A stretch of DNA of 54,608 bases from Actinomadura sp. KC216 (lineage in GTDB: Bacteria > Actinomycetota > Actinomycetes > Streptosporangiales > Streptosporangiaceae). The DNA is taken from the NCBI RefSeq assembly GCF_004348535.1, contig NZ_SMJX01000016.1:1-54608 (forward strand), in the 5' to 3' direction. Positions 1 through 7,359 of this stretch are shown here, in pieces. The notes below the pieces were generated by a model. That model worked only from the letters and a program-made list of their open reading frames with translations, was not told the origin of the DNA and ran no database searches. How positions within the stretch are numbered: the first letter of the stretch is position 1; each line of letters starts with the position of its first letter. The translations under genes and the position numbers were made by a program.

Positions 1-109
1 GTCCAGCCCCGAAGCACCGCGTCCGCCCCATGGACCCCCATCCCCGGCTTCAGCCCGCCTAAGGGCACTCCCGGTCGCAGAACCGCTCTCCCCGTGGACG
101 GCCGCCGGG

Positions 110-634
110 TCACCGATCAGTGAACTGGCGGACGTCGTTCACCAGGTAGGCACACGGGCCATGGGTACCGTCCTCCCGAGGCGCGGTCGGACTGCCACCC
201 GGCTCCTTGACCCGCCTGCCGTTCCGCTGATCGGGGACGGCGGTGTGCGGCACCTCGAACCACACCCGCAGGCGCCCGTCGTCGAGCTGCTCGAACCCCC
301 ACGACTTGGTGAGCATCGCCAGCATCGGCAGGCCGCGCCCGTGAACGCCGTCCGGGTCGTGCCGCCGCTGCGGGACGGTGGCGCCGCCACCCTCGTCCGT
401 CACCTCGATCCGGATGTTGGCGGCGTCCACGTACGCGTCCACCTCCACGATCCGGCCGTTGCCGTGCACGACCGCGTTGGTGAGCGTCTCCGAAAGCAGC
501 AGGACGCTGTCGTCACACGCGCTGTGCCGCTTGCCGAGAATGGGCTCAAGGCGGCCCAGCAGCCACCGGCGCCCGTTCACCACGTTCTGCGGCGCGGACG
601 GGATGACGCACGTCCCCAGGTGATGCCGCTTCAC
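110..634 (-). CDS. RsbW-like ATP-binding protein (HATPase_c, anti-sigma/WhiJ-locus type)
   Basis: Seen: 174 residues from a GTG start. The GHKL ATPase boxes are present: N box with E49 and N53 (SETLTNAVVHG), G1 box with D80-x-G (VTDEGGG) and G2 box GRGLPML near residues 99-105. The rest is too short for a full histidine kinase and has no H box. Known: single-domain HATPases of this size in actinomycetes are RsbW/SpoIIAB-like serine kinases or anti-sigma factors, and are recurrent members of WhiJ/AbaA-type loci. Start choice: GTG at 634 overlaps the stop of the small upstream gene (GTGA), so the two are translationally coupled. Inference: regulatory partner of the HTH/DUF397 pair on the other strand. 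The target is unknown. The tail after about residue 130 is low complexity and family-specific. Confidence 0.85.
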   Translation of the reverse strand: MKRHHLGTCVIPSAPQNVVNGRRWLLGRLEPILGKRHSACDDSVLLLSETLTNAVVHGNGRIVEVDAYVDAANIRIEVTDEGGGATVPQRRHDPDGVHGRGLPMLAMLTKSWGFEQLDDGRLRVWFEVPHTAVPDQRNGRRVKEPGGSPTAPREDGTHGPCAYLVNDVRQFTDR

Positions 635-801
635 CGCACACCCACCGTCCGCAGCCCCCGCCCCGCCACCCACAGCACGGACTCCCCGTCCGTCGGGTGG
701 ACGAGCATGGACGTGCCCAGCTCGCGATCTCCCAGCTTGAGATACAGATCAGCCAGGAGGCTGAACCGCACCTCGTGCGGCCGCTGATCCGTCGACAACA
801 T
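631..801 (-). CDS. Small protein coupled to the RsbW-like ATPase
   Basis: Seen: a 56-residue ORF (MLSTDQRPHEVRFSLL...) whose TGA overlaps the GTG of the ATPase gene by four bases. ATG 801 has a well-placed AAGGGG about 7 nt upstream; an in-frame GTG at 861 would add 20 residues but lacks a comparable site. No membrane segment and no motif I recognise; it contains a beta-rich core (VRFSLLADLYLKLGDRELG). Inference: the tight coupling suggests a stoichiometric partner or antagonist of the ATPase. Function is not recognised. Confidence 0.6.
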   Translation of the reverse strand: MLSTDQRPHEVRFSLLADLYLKLGDRELGTSMLVHPTDGESVLWVAGRGLRTVGVR

Positions 802-916
802 CGGACGCCCCTTCTCGCTGCACGCGGGCACCACGAATCCCCAACTTTCTTCCGTGATCACCCATACACCGTGCGTAATCTCTCGCTAGGGTCTGAGCAT
901 GCAGCGGACGAGATGA

Positions 917-926
917 GTTTGTAAAC
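917..926. promoter_or_regulatory. Candidate operator GTTTGTAAAC
   Basis: An interrupted palindrome (GTTT-GT-AAAC) in an AT-richer stretch between the divergent small gene (801, minus) and the WhiJ-like regulator (996, plus). Its place in the shared promoter region fits autoregulation by the HTH protein, but the site is short and could be chance. Confidence 0.25.
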
Positions 927-995
927 CCAAAGAAGTGAACTCGCTCAAAGAATCATGGTCCGCGCGGTGGGCATATACCAACAGGAGGTACGAAC

Positions 996-1844
996 GTGGC
1001 GAGTCGGACAAGCCCCACGGTCCGCAGACGGCGCCTCGCGTCCGAAATGCGACGGCTGCGCAAGGAATCAGGAAGGACCCGCGAAGAGGCGGCCCGCTTC
1101 GCGGACATCGCGCCCGCCACGGTCAGCCGCATCGAGGCCGCCGTCCACGCGCCGAAGGTCGCCGACATCATGGCGCTCTGCAAGTTCTACGGCCTGGACG
1201 ACGAACGCACGGAGGTCCTGGTCACCCTCGCCCGCCAAAGCCGCCAACGCGGCTGGTGGCAAAAGTATGGAGACGCGATCCCAGCCTGGTTCGAGGTCTA
1301 CGTCGGTCTCGAAGAAGAAGTCTCCGAGCTACGCTCCTACCAATCAGAGGCGGTCTTCGGCCTCCTACAGACGGAAGCGTACGCCCGTGCCGTGTTGCTT
1401 GCGGACGACGACGTCTCACCCGACGATGGCGAGCGCATGCTCGAAGTCCGCATGCGGCGACAGAAGGTGCTCGAAGGCCCGGATCGCCCGAAGCTGTGGA
1501 TCATCCAGAACGAAGCGGCTCTACGTAGGGAGGTAGGCGGCCAGACCGTCATGCGGGAGCAGCTCGACCATCTCACGGCCCTGTCGCGGATGCCCGGGAT
1601 GACCATCCAGGTGCTTCCGCTGGTCAGCGGCGCGCACCCGTCCATGCACGGCGCTTTCGAGATCCTCAGCTTCCCAGACCGCCGTGATCCGGACGTCGTG
1701 TACGTTGATTACCGAAACGGCTGCATTTACCTTGAGGAAGCAGAAGAGGTCGACGACTACGTACAGCTCTTCAACCAGCTTCGAGCGAGGGCGCTCGGCC
1801 CCGACGAGACACGTGCATTGATCGCTCAGCTAGCTCGGCAGTAG
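996..1844 (+). CDS. WhiJ-like XRE-family HTH regulator with DUF5753 domain
   Basis: Seen: 282 residues starting at GTG 996 behind a strong AGGAGGT. An N-terminal XRE helix-turn-helix lies at about residues 13-70 (LASEMRRLRKESGRTREEAA, then APATVSRIEA). A DUF5753 region follows from about 95 to 275 with the usual markers (GLLQTEAYARAV, LWIIQNEAALRR, GMTIQVLPL, VVYVDY). Length is typical. Known: such proteins (WhiJ/Scr1 type) pair with small DUF397 proteins and often with an RsbW-like ATPase, and affect differentiation and antibiotic production in Streptomyces. The DUF397 gene begins within a few bases of the stop, so they form one unit. Inference: DNA-binding regulator modulated by the DUF397 partner. 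Confidence 0.93.
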   Translation: MASRTSPTVRRRRLASEMRRLRKESGRTREEAARFADIAPATVSRIEAAVHAPKVADIMALCKFYGLDDERTEVLVTLARQSRQRGWWQKYGDAIPAWFEVYVGLEEEVSELRSYQSEAVFGLLQTEAYARAVLLADDDVSPDDGERMLEVRMRRQKVLEGPDRPKLWIIQNEAALRREVGGQTVMREQLDHLTALSRMPGMTIQVLPLVSGAHPSMHGAFEILSFPDRRDPDVVYVDYRNGCIYLEEAEEVDDYVQLFNQLRARALGPDETRALIAQLARQ

Positions 1845-1873
1845 GCGTGACACAACAGGAAGTGGAGGTCTCC

Positions 1874-2131
1874 ATGATGGACCTCACTCAGATCACATGG
1901 CGCAAGGCCCGCAGCAGCGCCAACAACGGTTCATGTGTCGAGGTCGGTGCGTGGCGAAAGAGCAGCCGCAGCATCGGCAACGGCGGCGAGTGCGTTGAGG
2001 TGGCGGCGGACGAGGCGGTGGTGTTGGCGCGGGACTCCAAGGATCCGGACGGGCCGGTGCTCGGCTTCGGGCCTAAGGCTTGGGCCGCCTTCGTCGCCAC
2101 CGTAAAAACCGGCCAGCTCGACCGCCGCTAG
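1874..2131 (+). CDS. DUF397 protein with a partly duplicated domain
   Basis: Seen: 85 residues from ATG 1874, or 84 from the next ATG at 1877; both sit downstream of GGAGGT at 1864-1869. An upstream GTG at 1847 is possible but has no good ribosome site. DUF397 proteins normally carry one W-[RK]-K-S-S-x-S-x-x-x-G-x-C-V-E-V motif. Here there are two in tandem (WRKARSSANNGSCVEV, then WRKSSRSIGNGGECVEV), so the first half is a truncated extra copy. The conserved ending (ARDSKDPDGPVLGF...W..F) is present once. The gene follows the WhiJ-like regulator directly. Its last 59 bases overlap the 3' end of the convergent NB-ARC/TPR gene. Confidence 0.88.
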   Translation: MMDLTQITWRKARSSANNGSCVEVGAWRKSSRSIGNGGECVEVAADEAVVLARDSKDPDGPVLGFGPKAWAAFVATVKTGQLDRR

Positions 2132-4802
2132 ACACACGCTGCCGCGCAGCGTCCACGTTCGACCGCACCAACCTGGTGATCGGATGATCGTCACTCAGTA
2201 TCCGCTCACAATCGGACAGCGTCTGCTCGAACAACGAGATCGCACGTCCCAGATCACCAGCCGCCCCAAAAGCACCCGCCAGGTTGTTGCAAGAGATCAG
2301 CGTATCGGGATGATCCCTGCCCAACACCCGCACCCGATCAGCCAGCGTCTCCTCGTACAGCGGAATCGCGCGTTGCAAATCACCAGCCACATCAAAGGCA
2401 CCCGCCAAGTTGTTACGAGAGACCAGCGTATCGGGATGATCCCTGCCCAACACCCGCACCCGATCAGCCAGCGTCTCCTCGTACAGCGGAATCGCACGCC
2501 CCACATCACCGGCCATCTGGTAGGCATAAGCAAGGTTGTTACGAGAGGCCAACGTGTCCGGATGATCCCCACCTAACACCCGCACCCGATCAGCCAGCGT
2601 CCGCTCTAACAACGGAATCGCACGCCCCACCTCACCAGCCACCTCAAGTGCAGCCGCCAGGTTGTGACGAGAGATCAGCGTGTCTGGGTGATCCTCACCC
2701 AACACCCGCACCTGATCAGCCAGCGTCCGCTCATACAACGGAATCGCACGCCCCACCTCACCGGCCATCTTGTAGGCATAAGCAAGGTTGTTACGAGAGG
2801 CCAATGCTTGGGGATGATCCTCACCCAACACCCGCACCCGATCAGCCAGCGTCCGCTCATACAACGGAATCGCACGCCCCACATCACCAGCCGCCCCATA
2901 AGCACCCGCCAGATTGTTACGAGAAATCAGCGTGTCCGGGTGATCCTCACCCAACACCCGCACCCGATCAGCCAGCGTCCGCTCAAACAACGGAATCGCA
3001 CGCCCCACATCACCAGCCGCCCCATAAGCACCCGCCAGATTGTTACGAGAGGCCAGCGTGTCGGGATGATCCTCACCCAACAGCTGCTCAGAATCAATCA
3101 GTGCCTGCTCGCACAGCGGAATCGCGCGTCCCAAATCCCCAAGTGCCTCATAAACACCCGCCAGGTTGTTACGAGAAATCAGCGTGGACGGATGATTTTC
3201 ACCCAACACCCGCACCTGATCAGCCAGCGTCCGCTCATACAACGGGATCGCACGCCCGAAGTCACCAGCTGTCTCATAAGCAACCGCCAGGTTGTTACGA
3301 GAAGTCAGGGTGGCGGGGTCATCTTCACCCAGCATCCGCTCCCGACTGGTCAAAGCGCGCTGGTAGTAAGTGATGGCGCGTTCAACGGCTCCTTGGCCCT
3401 GCAGGAAAAACGCAGTCCAATGGAGTAGAAGCGCAGTGTTGATCGTGTCGGTCTCGGGGTTGGCGTGGTCGGCCAGTGCGGTGATGTGGGGAAGCAGAGT
3501 CCACCAGACCGGCCATTGAGCCGGATCGTTGACCATGGTGGGGCGGACCTTGCTGAGCAAGGCGGTGGCCTGGGTGCGGGCGTGGTCGATGTCGTCGGCG
3601 CGGCGGTGGGGGTCGCCGTCGTCCTCAACCGGGCGCGGGTCGGGGGTACGGGCGACGGCCTGCAGCAGGCGGTGCACGGCGATGGTGTCGGCGTCCAACG
3701 TGATCATGCTGTAGGCGGCCAGGTCGCCGAGCGCGGTGGCGAGCGGGACCGGGGCGTCGAGCGGTTCGAGCAGGTTGCGAGGGATGTCGTCGGGTGCCCA
3801 CCACGCCAGAATTCGCAGCAGTTCTCCGGCGAGTGGCGTGGTCGTGGCCAGGTGGTCCAGGGTGAGGCGCCAGATCCGGGCGATGGTGCGTTGCGGGTCG
3901 GTGCCACGAGCGGTCTGGTCGTACAGCGCCGCCGGATCAGCGTGCAGGAGCTGCAAGTAGGCGGCCGGGGACAAGCGCGTCTGGCGTATGTAAGCACCGG
4001 CCTGCCTGATGGCCAGTGGCAGATGGCCCAGCTCGGCGCACAGCTCTGCGGCACCGTCCAGATCGGCGGCCGGGCGGCCGTTGGCGACGATGCGGGCCAG
4101 CAGGTCTTGCGCCTCGGACGGGCTGAGCACGTCCAGCTCGATCAACGCCGGGACGAGGTCATACCACCCTTCCCGAAGTCGAGTGGTGATCAGGAACCGG
4201 CCGCCGGGTGCGCTGGTCAACAGCTCGCCCACGTGGGCGGGATCGGTGACGTTGTCGAGCACCACCAGCCAGCCGGTGTGGGCGGCCAGCCACCGCCGCG
4301 CCCAGGCCGCCCGCTCCTTCGGCGCGACCGCCGCCGGTGCGCTGCGGCTCATCTCCGGCACCAGCAGCCCTGCCAGGTCGGCCAGCCCGGCAGTGACGTT
4401 CGCCGCCGAGTCGGCGGTGATCCACCACGTCAGGACGTGAGCCTCGGCGTGACGGTGTGCCCATTGGGCAGCGAGCGTGCTCTTGCCCACTCCGCCGAGC
4501 CCATGGACTGCCTGCACCACCACCCCGCCCGGGTCCGCGAGCGCGGCGTCCAGTTCGGCCAGCTCCTCGCCTCGTCCGACGAACATCGTGGTGCGGAGTG
4601 GCAGCGTCGGCGGCGTCCAGGGTGGCGGCTTTACCTCTTCGGGGCGCGGCAGCGGCGCCGCCTGGTACACGTTCGTGGACGAGTTGACGATGTCGCCGCC
4701 GGCAGCCATCGACCCGGGGCCAGGGGCTTCGACATGCTGGTCGCGCCGTTCGTCGTCCCGTCCCGGCCCGCTTGGAGAGGGGCCGCCTCGCCCGCGCCTC
4801 AT
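2073..4802 (-). CDS. NB-ARC STAND NTPase with ten C-terminal TPR units
   Basis: Seen: 909 residues. Start ATG 4802 overlaps the TGA of the upstream membrane protein (ATGA); a longer reading frame exists but its extra N-terminus is arginine-rich non-coding translation. Residues 30-50 carry a glycine motif (GPGSMAAGGDIVNSSTNVY). The NB-ARC core follows: Walker A GLGGVGKST at 101-109, Walker B WLVVLDNV at 178-185, ITTR at 205-208, GHLPLAI near 259-265, and a winged-helix VHRLL near 376. From about 472 to 893 there are ten 42-residue TPR_10/TPR_12-type units (RAIPLYERTLADRVRVLGEDHP core), then a basic tail. Known: STAND NTPases oligomerise on ligand sensing by the repeats. No toxic effector domain is fused here. 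Inference: sensor/switch acting with the coupled membrane protein. Confidence 0.93.
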   Translation of the reverse strand: MRRGRGGPSPSGPGRDDERRDQHVEAPGPGSMAAGGDIVNSSTNVYQAAPLPRPEEVKPPPWTPPTLPLRTTMFVGRGEELAELDAALADPGGVVVQAVHGLGGVGKSTLAAQWAHRHAEAHVLTWWITADSAANVTAGLADLAGLLVPEMSRSAPAAVAPKERAAWARRWLAAHTGWLVVLDNVTDPAHVGELLTSAPGGRFLITTRLREGWYDLVPALIELDVLSPSEAQDLLARIVANGRPAADLDGAAELCAELGHLPLAIRQAGAYIRQTRLSPAAYLQLLHADPAALYDQTARGTDPQRTIARIWRLTLDHLATTTPLAGELLRILAWWAPDDIPRNLLEPLDAPVPLATALGDLAAYSMITLDADTIAVHRLLQAVARTPDPRPVEDDGDPHRRADDIDHARTQATALLSKVRPTMVNDPAQWPVWWTLLPHITALADHANPETDTINTALLLHWTAFFLQGQGAVERAITYYQRALTSRERMLGEDDPATLTSRNNLAVAYETAGDFGRAIPLYERTLADQVRVLGENHPSTLISRNNLAGVYEALGDLGRAIPLCEQALIDSEQLLGEDHPDTLASRNNLAGAYGAAGDVGRAIPLFERTLADRVRVLGEDHPDTLISRNNLAGAYGAAGDVGRAIPLYERTLADRVRVLGEDHPQALASRNNLAYAYKMAGEVGRAIPLYERTLADQVRVLGEDHPDTLISRHNLAAALEVAGEVGRAIPLLERTLADRVRVLGGDHPDTLASRNNLAYAYQMAGDVGRAIPLYEETLADRVRVLGRDHPDTLVSRNNLAGAFDVAGDLQRAIPLYEETLADRVRVLGRDHPDTLISCNNLAGAFGAAGDLGRAISLFEQTLSDCERILSDDHPITRLVRSNVDAARQRVSSGGRAGRFLRWRRRRPKP
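2126..3386 (-). repeat. Ten tandem 126-bp repeats encoding TPR units
   Basis: The 3' half of the NB-ARC gene consists of about ten direct repeats with an exact 126-bp period. For example, the segment AACACCCGCACC recurs at 2323 and 2449 and onward. Several units are nearly identical at nucleotide level (for example those around 2450, 2830 and 2955), which indicates recent unit duplication or gene conversion. Copy number is therefore expected to vary between strains and is prone to assembly collapse. Confidence 0.9.
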
Positions 4803-5218
4803 GGCGTCGCCGGGTCGTCGCCTGTGACCTGGGTGTGGGAGTCGTCCACGTCGTTCCCGGCGGCGATCGCGCCGAGCCCTGATGCGCTGACTCCCTGACC
4901 GGTGTCCGGGCCTGGTGGGGTCGTTGCGCCTGCGGGCGGTCGCGTCACCTTGGTCGAGGATCCCTTCACCGAGCCGCCTGCGGCGATCGCACCGTCGCCG
5001 GACGCCGACACTCGGGCTGGACGTGCCGGGTCCGGGTCTGGCGTCGCGCGGTACGTCAGCCAGGCCAGCAGGGCCGCGCCGGTCACCACGAACGCCACCG
5101 TCGCCGCCACCCATGCCACGTCCCACTGCTGGGTCAGCATGCCCGTGGCCACGTTCACCACCGCGCCGACCACCACACCAACTGCGGCCGCGGCCGCCTG
5201 ATGCCGCCTAGCGCTCAC
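4799..5218 (-). CDS. Two-helix membrane protein with two AIAAGG motifs, partner of the STAND NTPase
   Basis: Seen: 139 residues from GTG 5218, with GGGAG 6 nt upstream. An in-frame reading extends further upstream but looks non-coding. Two hydrophobic helices lie at about 10-29 and 36-56, followed by a Pro/Asp linker. Two copies of a motif follow: VSASGDGAIAAGGSV (70-84) and VSASGLGAIAAGNDV (110-124), each continuing to a S-x-T-x-V ending. The same motif occurs once near the N-terminus of the NB-ARC protein, whose ATG overlaps this gene's TGA. No family name recognised. Inference: membrane anchor or scaffold that presents the motif to, or co-assembles with, the STAND protein. Confidence 0.75.
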   Translation of the reverse strand: MSARRHQAAAAAVGVVVGAVVNVATGMLTQQWDVAWVAATVAFVVTGAALLAWLTYRATPDPDPARPARVSASGDGAIAAGGSVKGSSTKVTRPPAGATTPPGPDTGQGVSASGLGAIAAGNDVDDSHTQVTGDDPATP

Positions 5219-5954
5219 ATCGTCTCCCGCAAATACCGGCCCGGGCGACGTGCCCGCGTTACTTCGATTGTTACGCGTCTCCCGCTGACCCACCGACGCT
5301 TTGCCGCACCTGGCCGTGACCGTTCGGCGGCGCAGCCGCAGCCACGTCCTGTTCAGAGGGTGCGGTATTCCGCCTGCGGCGATGTCAACCTCACATCCTT
5401 CGGCCCGGTATTGAGATTCTGGAATGAAGCCCCCGACCGCGGAATACACCTTGAGACGCCACGGGGCAGGGAGTACCGCGTGACCCGACCCTGACCGCGT
5501 CGGCGACATTGACGGCAGAGAAATCTTAACCCCGGCACGCTATGTCAATTGCGGCAAGCGTAGCTTGGCTGGAGTGGTCGGCAGCCGTATTGGCCACCGT
5601 CCATAAAAGGGGTGGCATGGAGCGGTCCATGAGAGGCGAAGCGGCCGCTTCCGGCCGTTCCTGGACGTGCGAACTTCCTGCTCACCGTCCTATAGCGATC
5701 TCGAACATTGATTGGAACGATTCTCTGTCAAAGAGTCGGCATTGACACTCGATAATCGATGATCAAGGTGAGCTGAGACGCGACTCCACCTGGCAATTGC
5801 AACGAGATCGGAAGTTGAAAAACTCTGATTGACAGTACTTGACCATAAAAGTTACTCTTCACATCAGATCCCGGGTCTGTCTTCATTGGCGGCGTCCGGT
5901 CAATCCGGAGACCCGGCGCCGCCTCCAACGTCTCCCCCCGAGCAGAGGAATAGC
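5219..5954. other. Long divergent intergenic region, locally AT-rich
   Basis: 736 bases between the membrane-protein gene (minus) and the DUF4360 gene (plus). I see no convincing protein gene. The segments near 5510-5560 and 5690-5880 are clearly AT-richer than the rest of the window. TTGACA hexamers occur at 5742-5747 and 5829-5834 on the plus strand, but neither has a good -10 at 16-18 bp. An inverted repeat lies near the membrane-protein gene (listed separately). It presumably holds both divergent promoters. Confidence 0.5.
5255..5277. promoter_or_regulatory. Imperfect inverted repeat CGCGTTAC-N7-GTTACGCG
   Basis: A 23-bp imperfect palindrome with outer arms CGCGT/ACGCG, containing a direct GTTAC repeat spaced 12 bp. 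It lies 37-59 bp upstream of the GTG of the membrane-protein/STAND operon. Position fits a repressor or activator site; the binding protein is unknown. Confidence 0.3.
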
Positions 5955-6608
5955 ATGCGTAAAGGGATCGCATTTTCCGTGGCTGCCGCGGCGCTGGCCA
6001 TGACCGCAGCGTCGGTCACTCCCGCTGCCGCGTCCGAGAATCCGCTGGCGCAAGACCCGCCGCCGACCGGAGTCACCATGAAGCTCGTGACCGTCAACGG
6101 CAGCGGCTGCCCGGCCGGCACCGCCGCGGTCGCCCTGGCACGCGACTTCAAGTCGTTCACAGTCACCTACTCCGCGTACATCGCCCAGACGGGCGGCGCG
6201 TCCAAGCCCATCGACGCCCGCAAGAGCTGCCAGCTCAATCTGGACGTCTTCGTCCCACACGGGTTCAGCTACGCCGTCTCGAAGACGGAACACCGGGGCT
6301 ACGCCTCCCTGCAACCCGGGGCGAAAGCCACACAAGTCGCCAGCTACTACTTCCAAGGCGAGACGGACACCAAACAGATCTCACATCACCTCGCCGGCCC
6401 TCTCAAGGACGACTGGCAGTTCAACGACACCGTGCCCTTCGCGCAGCTCGTATGGTCGCCATGCGGCGAGCAGCGGTACTTCAACATCAAGACCGAAGTA
6501 CGGGTGGACGTAGGGACCGACCCGGCGAAGGTCAGCTACATCGGTGTGGACTCCATCGACAACACCATCAAGACGACCTACCACTACAGCTGGAAGAAGT
6601 GCTCGTAA
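5955..6608 (+). CDS. Secreted DUF4360 protein
   Basis: Seen: 217 residues from ATG 5955 (GAGG about 7 nt upstream). A classic Sec signal peptide is present (MRKGIAFSVAAAALAMTAASV, cleavage probably after AAA near residue 28). The mature part has two cysteine pairs (GSGCPAGT...RKSCQLNLDV and WSPCGEQ...WKKCS) expected to form disulfides. The pattern of an N-terminal GSGCP-T block, a central CxL and a C-terminal C fits DUF4360, a family of small secreted proteins of unknown function in actinomycetes and fungi. Length is typical. It stands alone behind a long AT-rich leader. No enzymatic motif seen. Confidence 0.85.
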   Translation: MRKGIAFSVAAAALAMTAASVTPAAASENPLAQDPPPTGVTMKLVTVNGSGCPAGTAAVALARDFKSFTVTYSAYIAQTGGASKPIDARKSCQLNLDVFVPHGFSYAVSKTEHRGYASLQPGAKATQVASYYFQGETDTKQISHHLAGPLKDDWQFNDTVPFAQLVWSPCGEQRYFNIKTEVRVDVGTDPAKVSYIGVDSIDNTIKTTYHYSWKKCS

Positions 6609-6656
6609 TCGGGCCGTCCGTCTCCGATCAACCTCCTACGGAAAGAACAAGGGTCC

Positions 6657-6881
6657 ATGCGTGAGGGAGTGGTTCGCCTCTCCGCTCTCGCGTTGACCGC
6701 GGGCATTGCCCCCGCGGTGTCGGCGGCGGCGGCGTCAAACGCCCCGCCGCCCTCGGGGGCCGGTGGCCTGGTCATGGCGTGGTGGGGTGGTGAGGCGAGC
6801 GTGGGGGAAGCCATATCCAGGCGTTGGTGCGGGTTTCCTTCACTAAGACGCGGATGGGGCGGTAGGCGTCCCGGTCGATGA
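6657..6881 (+). pseudogene. Probable truncated secreted-protein gene (signal peptide remnant)
   Basis: Seen: directly behind the DUF4360 gene, an ATG at 6657 begins a signal-peptide-like stretch (MREGVVRLSALALTAGIAPA...AAAASNAPPP) resembling the start of the previous gene. After about 40 residues the frame runs into the 3' end of the convergent cyclase-homology gene and loses coding character (W/R/G-rich). Inference: a second secreted protein, possibly a DUF4360 paralogue, truncated when the neighbouring gene was brought in or by deletion. A genuine short secreted peptide cannot be excluded. Confidence 0.4.
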
Positions 6882-7359
6882 GGCCGCCGCGATGGGTGGC
6901 GTCGTCGAAGAGCGAGCCGCTGACGATGAGGCCCAGGTCGGCGTCTGGTGTGTCGGCCATGACGCGCTTGAAGGCGGGGGCCTCCAGGTGCCGGAACAGC
7001 TCTACCGGGGCGCGGCCGACGATGCCGTGCTCGTCGTGCTCGGCGTGTCCGTAGTGCACGGCGGCGCGGAGGCGGAGGCGGTGGGCCGAGTCGAGATAGC
7101 GGTTCTCGCGCCGCAGGACGGCGGCCAGGTGGTGGCCGAAGGGATCCAGGAACCGGCAGGGATCCACCTCGCCGGGAGCGACGATGAGGGCCCCGTCTCC
7201 GCGATCCTCATAGTGGCAGTCCGCCAGGGAGAGGCCCGTGATCGTGAGGGCCTGCGCCACTCCTCGATACATGCTCGTCCGCAGCCTGATTTGAAGGTCC
7301 AGGTCGCGGCGCAGGTCGCCGAAAGCAATGATGTCGACGGCGACGAGAGGTTTGTGCAT
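6772..7359 (-). CDS. Nucleotide-cyclase-homology domain protein (conflict/signalling type)
   Basis: Seen: 195 residues from ATG 7359 with GGAAG about 9 nt upstream. The pattern matches a class III cyclase-like fold. The first strand carries D9 (VAVDIIAFGD), then EDRGDGALIV with D55 at the position of the second metal-binding Asp, RAAVHYGHAE as the following strand, and ELFRHLEAPAFKRVM where true cyclases have the V-N-x-A-x-R helix. That Asn/Arg pair is missing, so ordinary cyclase activity is doubtful. Known: this short family, with a DRGDG core and a closing VKET...W sequence, recurs in actinomycete conflict and regulatory loci. Inference: nucleotide-sensing or modified cyclase module. It may belong functionally to the overlapping upstream reading frame. 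Confidence 0.7.
   Translation of the reverse strand: MHKPLVAVDIIAFGDLRRDLDLQIRLRTSMYRGVAQALTITGLSLADCHYEDRGDGALIVAPGEVDPCRFLDPFGHHLAAVLRRENRYLDSAHRLRLRAAVHYGHAEHDEHGIVGRAPVELFRHLEAPAFKRVMADTPDADLGLIVSGSLFDDATHRGGLIDRDAYRPIRVLVKETRTNAWIWLPPRSPHHPTTP

Noticed and set aside
101..144. Third GGTCACC...CGTC promoter pair
   Set aside because: Boxes are 18 bp apart rather than 16 and the pair lies inside the 3' end of the RsbW-like gene; treated as chance.
2126..3386. Regular repeat array that could suggest CRISPR
   Set aside because: Period is exactly 126 bp with no unique spacers, and it codes for TPR units.
2648..3428. Two long plus-strand reading frames with 42-residue repeats (His/Pro/Gln-rich) opposite the TPR region
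   Set aside because: They mirror the 126-bp repeats of the minus-strand NB-ARC/TPR gene and have no ribosome site or plausible protein composition.
5742..5857. TTGACA boxes as sigma-70-type promoters of the DUF4360 gene
   Set aside because: Neither TTGACA (5742, 5829) has an acceptable -10 hexamer at 16-18 bp, so no promoter is called.
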